A DNA stretch of 6,846 nucleotides from an uncultured Clostridia bacterium. Lineage in GTDB: Bacteria > Bacillota > Clostridia > UMGS1883. The translations under genes and the position numbers were made by a program. The stretch covers positions 1-6,846 of the forward strand of contig CANQKL010000086.1 of NCBI GenBank assembly GCA_947624455.1. The letters are read 5' to 3'. This document shows positions 5,473 to 6,846 of this stretch, piece by piece. Below the pieces are notes generated by a model. It was given only the letters and a program-made list of their open reading frames with translations. It did not search any database and had not been told where the DNA came from. The stretch's first letter is position 1. Each line of letters begins with the position of its first letter.

Positions 5473-5603
5473 ATCATCTGAGGGATGGATATTTCCATCA
5501 AATCCGTCTTGCTAAGCAGCATAAATACCGCGATAATGCAAATCAAAACCGCTGCGGCAACAATTCCGCCGAATATATACTGTCTTTTCTGTTCCGCTTT
5601 CAC
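5424..5603 (-). pseudogene. N-terminal membrane-anchor piece of the histidine kinase, in a different frame
   Basis: GTG 5603 follows AAGGA (5617-5613) by 9 nt and gives MKAEQKRQ, a hydrophobic helix (YIFGGIVAAAVLICIIAVFMLL) and then SKTDLMEISIP. An ATG at 5621 is in the same frame but has no Shine-Dalgarno. Beyond SIP the frame turns into nonsense (QMIWAGGTNWCRGRKRGP) and stops at 5424. The kinase frame at the same place reads SDDMGWRYELVSG. Adding one C at 5482-5484 joins them as SIP-SDDMGWRY, a short basic N-terminus, one anchor helix and the sensor domain, as expected for this kinase type. It is therefore best read as the 5' end of the kinase gene. A separate 59-residue membrane peptide is possible but less likely. 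Confidence 0.7.
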
Positions 5604-5672
5604 AGTCCGACATCCTTTCATCGGTTTATATGTCCGCCGTTAAATTTCATGTTACTGTTCGCAACCGAATAA

Positions 5673-5701
5673 ATTGTATCATAAAATTTACAATTTGTCC
5701 A
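5673..5701 (-). promoter_or_regulatory. Promoter of the histidine kinase gene
   Basis: On the minus strand TGGACA (5701-5696) and TACAAT (5678-5673) are 17 nt apart, and TG sits one base before the -10. It lies 70 bp upstream of GTG 5603. Its position supports a gene start near 5603 rather than 5472. Confidence 0.65.
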
Positions 5702-5809
5702 CAACAGATTGCGTCATAAAACATACCGTTCATGCGAATTGCCTTTTCGCGTGACGCAAAACGTTCCGTGGGCGCGATGGGCTCGACGCCGGCAACAAGA
5801 CCGAGAACA

Positions 5810-6846
5810 TTATATAAATTCAAGAGTCTCTACCGCAGCGTCAATGCCGGGCAGCACGGACTCTCTCAAAAGCTGCGCCGTGCTTTCCAGCAGCGTCTCA
5901 CGAGGTATTCCGTATGTTGCGGACGTTGCGTTTAGATGGATTAAACGCGCGTACGCGAAGCGCATTTGCGCGAAAATCTCCATTCCGTCATTCATTGTTT
6001 TGAATTGCTCGCTTGTCAGTCCGGAGAAATATATTTCACAGAATTTTTTGATAAATTTTTCACACATTTCCGGACTCATGCCTAAATACTGCATGGTATA
6101 AGCGCCGCCGCGCTGTCTGGGCAAATCCTTATACGCGAAATACAGGTTACAAAAATCATATATCGGGTGTCCGCACATAATTTCGTCCATATCTATAAGC
6201 AGCAACTCGCCGTCCTGAACCATTACGTTGCGCACGTGCAAATCGCTGTGAACCATTGTGTTTCTGTCGGGAATGGAGCTTAGCAGACGCATAAGCTCTC
6301 CATATTCCGCTTCCGTCAAGTAATCCTTGACTTCTGCGAATACATTACGGTACAAATCATTGGCGTGGACGGAAATTATATCGCTTACGTCGGTCGATTG
6401 AACAATCTTTACGAGCTCGGTGTATTTTTTTAAATATTCGTCAAACCTTTCCGGCTCTTTCATAAGCGCGTTAGCAAGCGTGTCGGACTTTATAAGCTCG
6501 AACACCACGCCGTAACGGTCGCCGCATTTTACCATATCGTATGAAATAGCTGTTGGAATACCCTTGATAAACGCCTGCTTCGCGTAATTCATTTCGCGCT
6601 TTATCGTGTCTGTTCCTACCGCCTTATATATCTTTACGATTGTTTCATCGTCGATACGGTAAACTATTCCGAAACCGCCCTCGCCGATTTTTTCACAGCC
6701 GTCAACCGATATTTCACGCAGCGCCCTCTCGACGTCAATTATTTCCGAAAGGCCCGTCATTTCAAATATTTCGTAAACCTCGGGCGACGCGTTTACAACC
6801 TTTGAATTATCTATCGCCTTTTTGAGCTTTAATATAATACGAAGCC
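5810..6846 (-). CDS. STAS domain fused to an aminoglycoside-phosphotransferase-fold kinase (5' end outside the window)
   Basis: The frame is open from the right edge to a TAA at 5812-5810. The Met at 6760 is not the likely start: it has no RBS, and the 28 codons upstream read LRIILKLKKAIDNS, VVNASPEVYEIFEMTGLSEI, the last third of a STAS domain. This aligns with the end of the methyltransferase-STAS protein (IFELTGFADMI against IFEMTGLSEII). The two bases at the very edge (GG) fit the Gly of an SAGLR motif. Counting from Met6760, the kinase part shows a glycine loop GEGGFGIVY (26-34), Lys43 in IVKIYK, Glu56, catalytic loop HSDLHVRN (171-178, Asp173 and Asn178) and metal-binding Asp190 in LLIDMDE. 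This is the APH/choline-kinase fold, close to a family I recall as TIGR02172. Substrate is unknown; no resistance role is implied. An obvious hypothesis is that it phosphorylates STAS serines. No terminator is evident in 5622-5809. Confidence 0.85.
   Translation of the reverse strand, partial: LRIILKLKKAIDNSKVVNASPEVYEIFEMTGLSEIIDVERALREISVDGCEKIGEGGFGIVYRIDDETIVKIYKAVGTDTIKREMNYAKQAFIKGIPTAISYDMVKCGDRYGVVFELIKSDTLANALMKEPERFDEYLKKYTELVKIVQSTDVSDIISVHANDLYRNVFAEVKDYLTEAEYGELMRLLSSIPDRNTMVHSDLHVRNVMVQDGELLLIDMDEIMCGHPIYDFCNLYFAYKDLPRQRGGAYTMQYLGMSPEMCEKFIKKFCEIYFSGLTSEQFKTMNDGMEIFAQMRFAYARLIHLNATSATYGIPRETLLESTAQLLRESVLPGIDAAVETLEFI

Noticed and set aside
5810..6760. Aminoglycoside-resistance gene
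   Set aside because: The fold is shared, but the fused STAS domain and signalling context argue for a regulatory or unknown substrate; nothing points to antibiotic modification.

Overview
The window looks like chromosomal DNA of a Gram-positive, clostridial-type bacterium (Bacillota). This rests on strong GGAGG ribosome-binding sites, sigma-A-like promoters with 17-bp spacers and often an extended TG -10, an AgrC/AgrA-type GHKL kinase with a LytTR regulator, a secreted DUF6273-like protein, STAS-domain fusions, and clusters of GTAGGGG hairpin repeats that I associate with gut clostridial genomes. No taxonomic marker is present, so this is inference.

Layout. 1-525 (minus): a secreted DUF6273-like gene with an excellent promoter, RBS and signal peptide, but an in-frame UAG at codon 39; it runs off the left edge. 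526-857: divergent control region. 858-2102 (plus): a SAM-dependent methyltransferase fused to a C-terminal STAS (anti-sigma-factor-antagonist) domain. 2103-2243: AT-rich hairpin and promoter. 2244-2963 (plus): LytTR response regulator. 2964-3711: gene-free interval holding a roughly 690-bp block of nested hairpin repeats, flanked by two identical 24-nt hairpins. 3712-5472 (minus): 7TM GHKL sensor histidine kinase, whose N-terminal membrane anchor (5485-5603) lies in another frame, apparently after loss of one C. 5810-6846 (minus): a phosphotransferase-fold kinase whose frame continues through the right edge into the end of a STAS domain.

How the parts may work together. The kinase and response regulator are convergent and probably a cognate pair. 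Two proteins with STAS domains fused to different enzymes, a methyltransferase and a protein-kinase-like phosphotransferase, flank the pair. This suggests a signalling locus mixing a LytTR two-component system with STAS partner switching; the functional links are inferred from proximity only.

The most striking DNA-level observation is that removing the 689-bp repeat block plus one hairpin copy rebuilds a compact bidirectional terminator (A6, 10-bp stem, T7) between the regulator and kinase genes. The block therefore looks like an insertion into a shared terminator, with duplication of the hairpin. Two genes (DUF6273-like and histidine kinase) carry single-base lesions that are either real decay, recoding or phase-variation-like events, or assembly errors.
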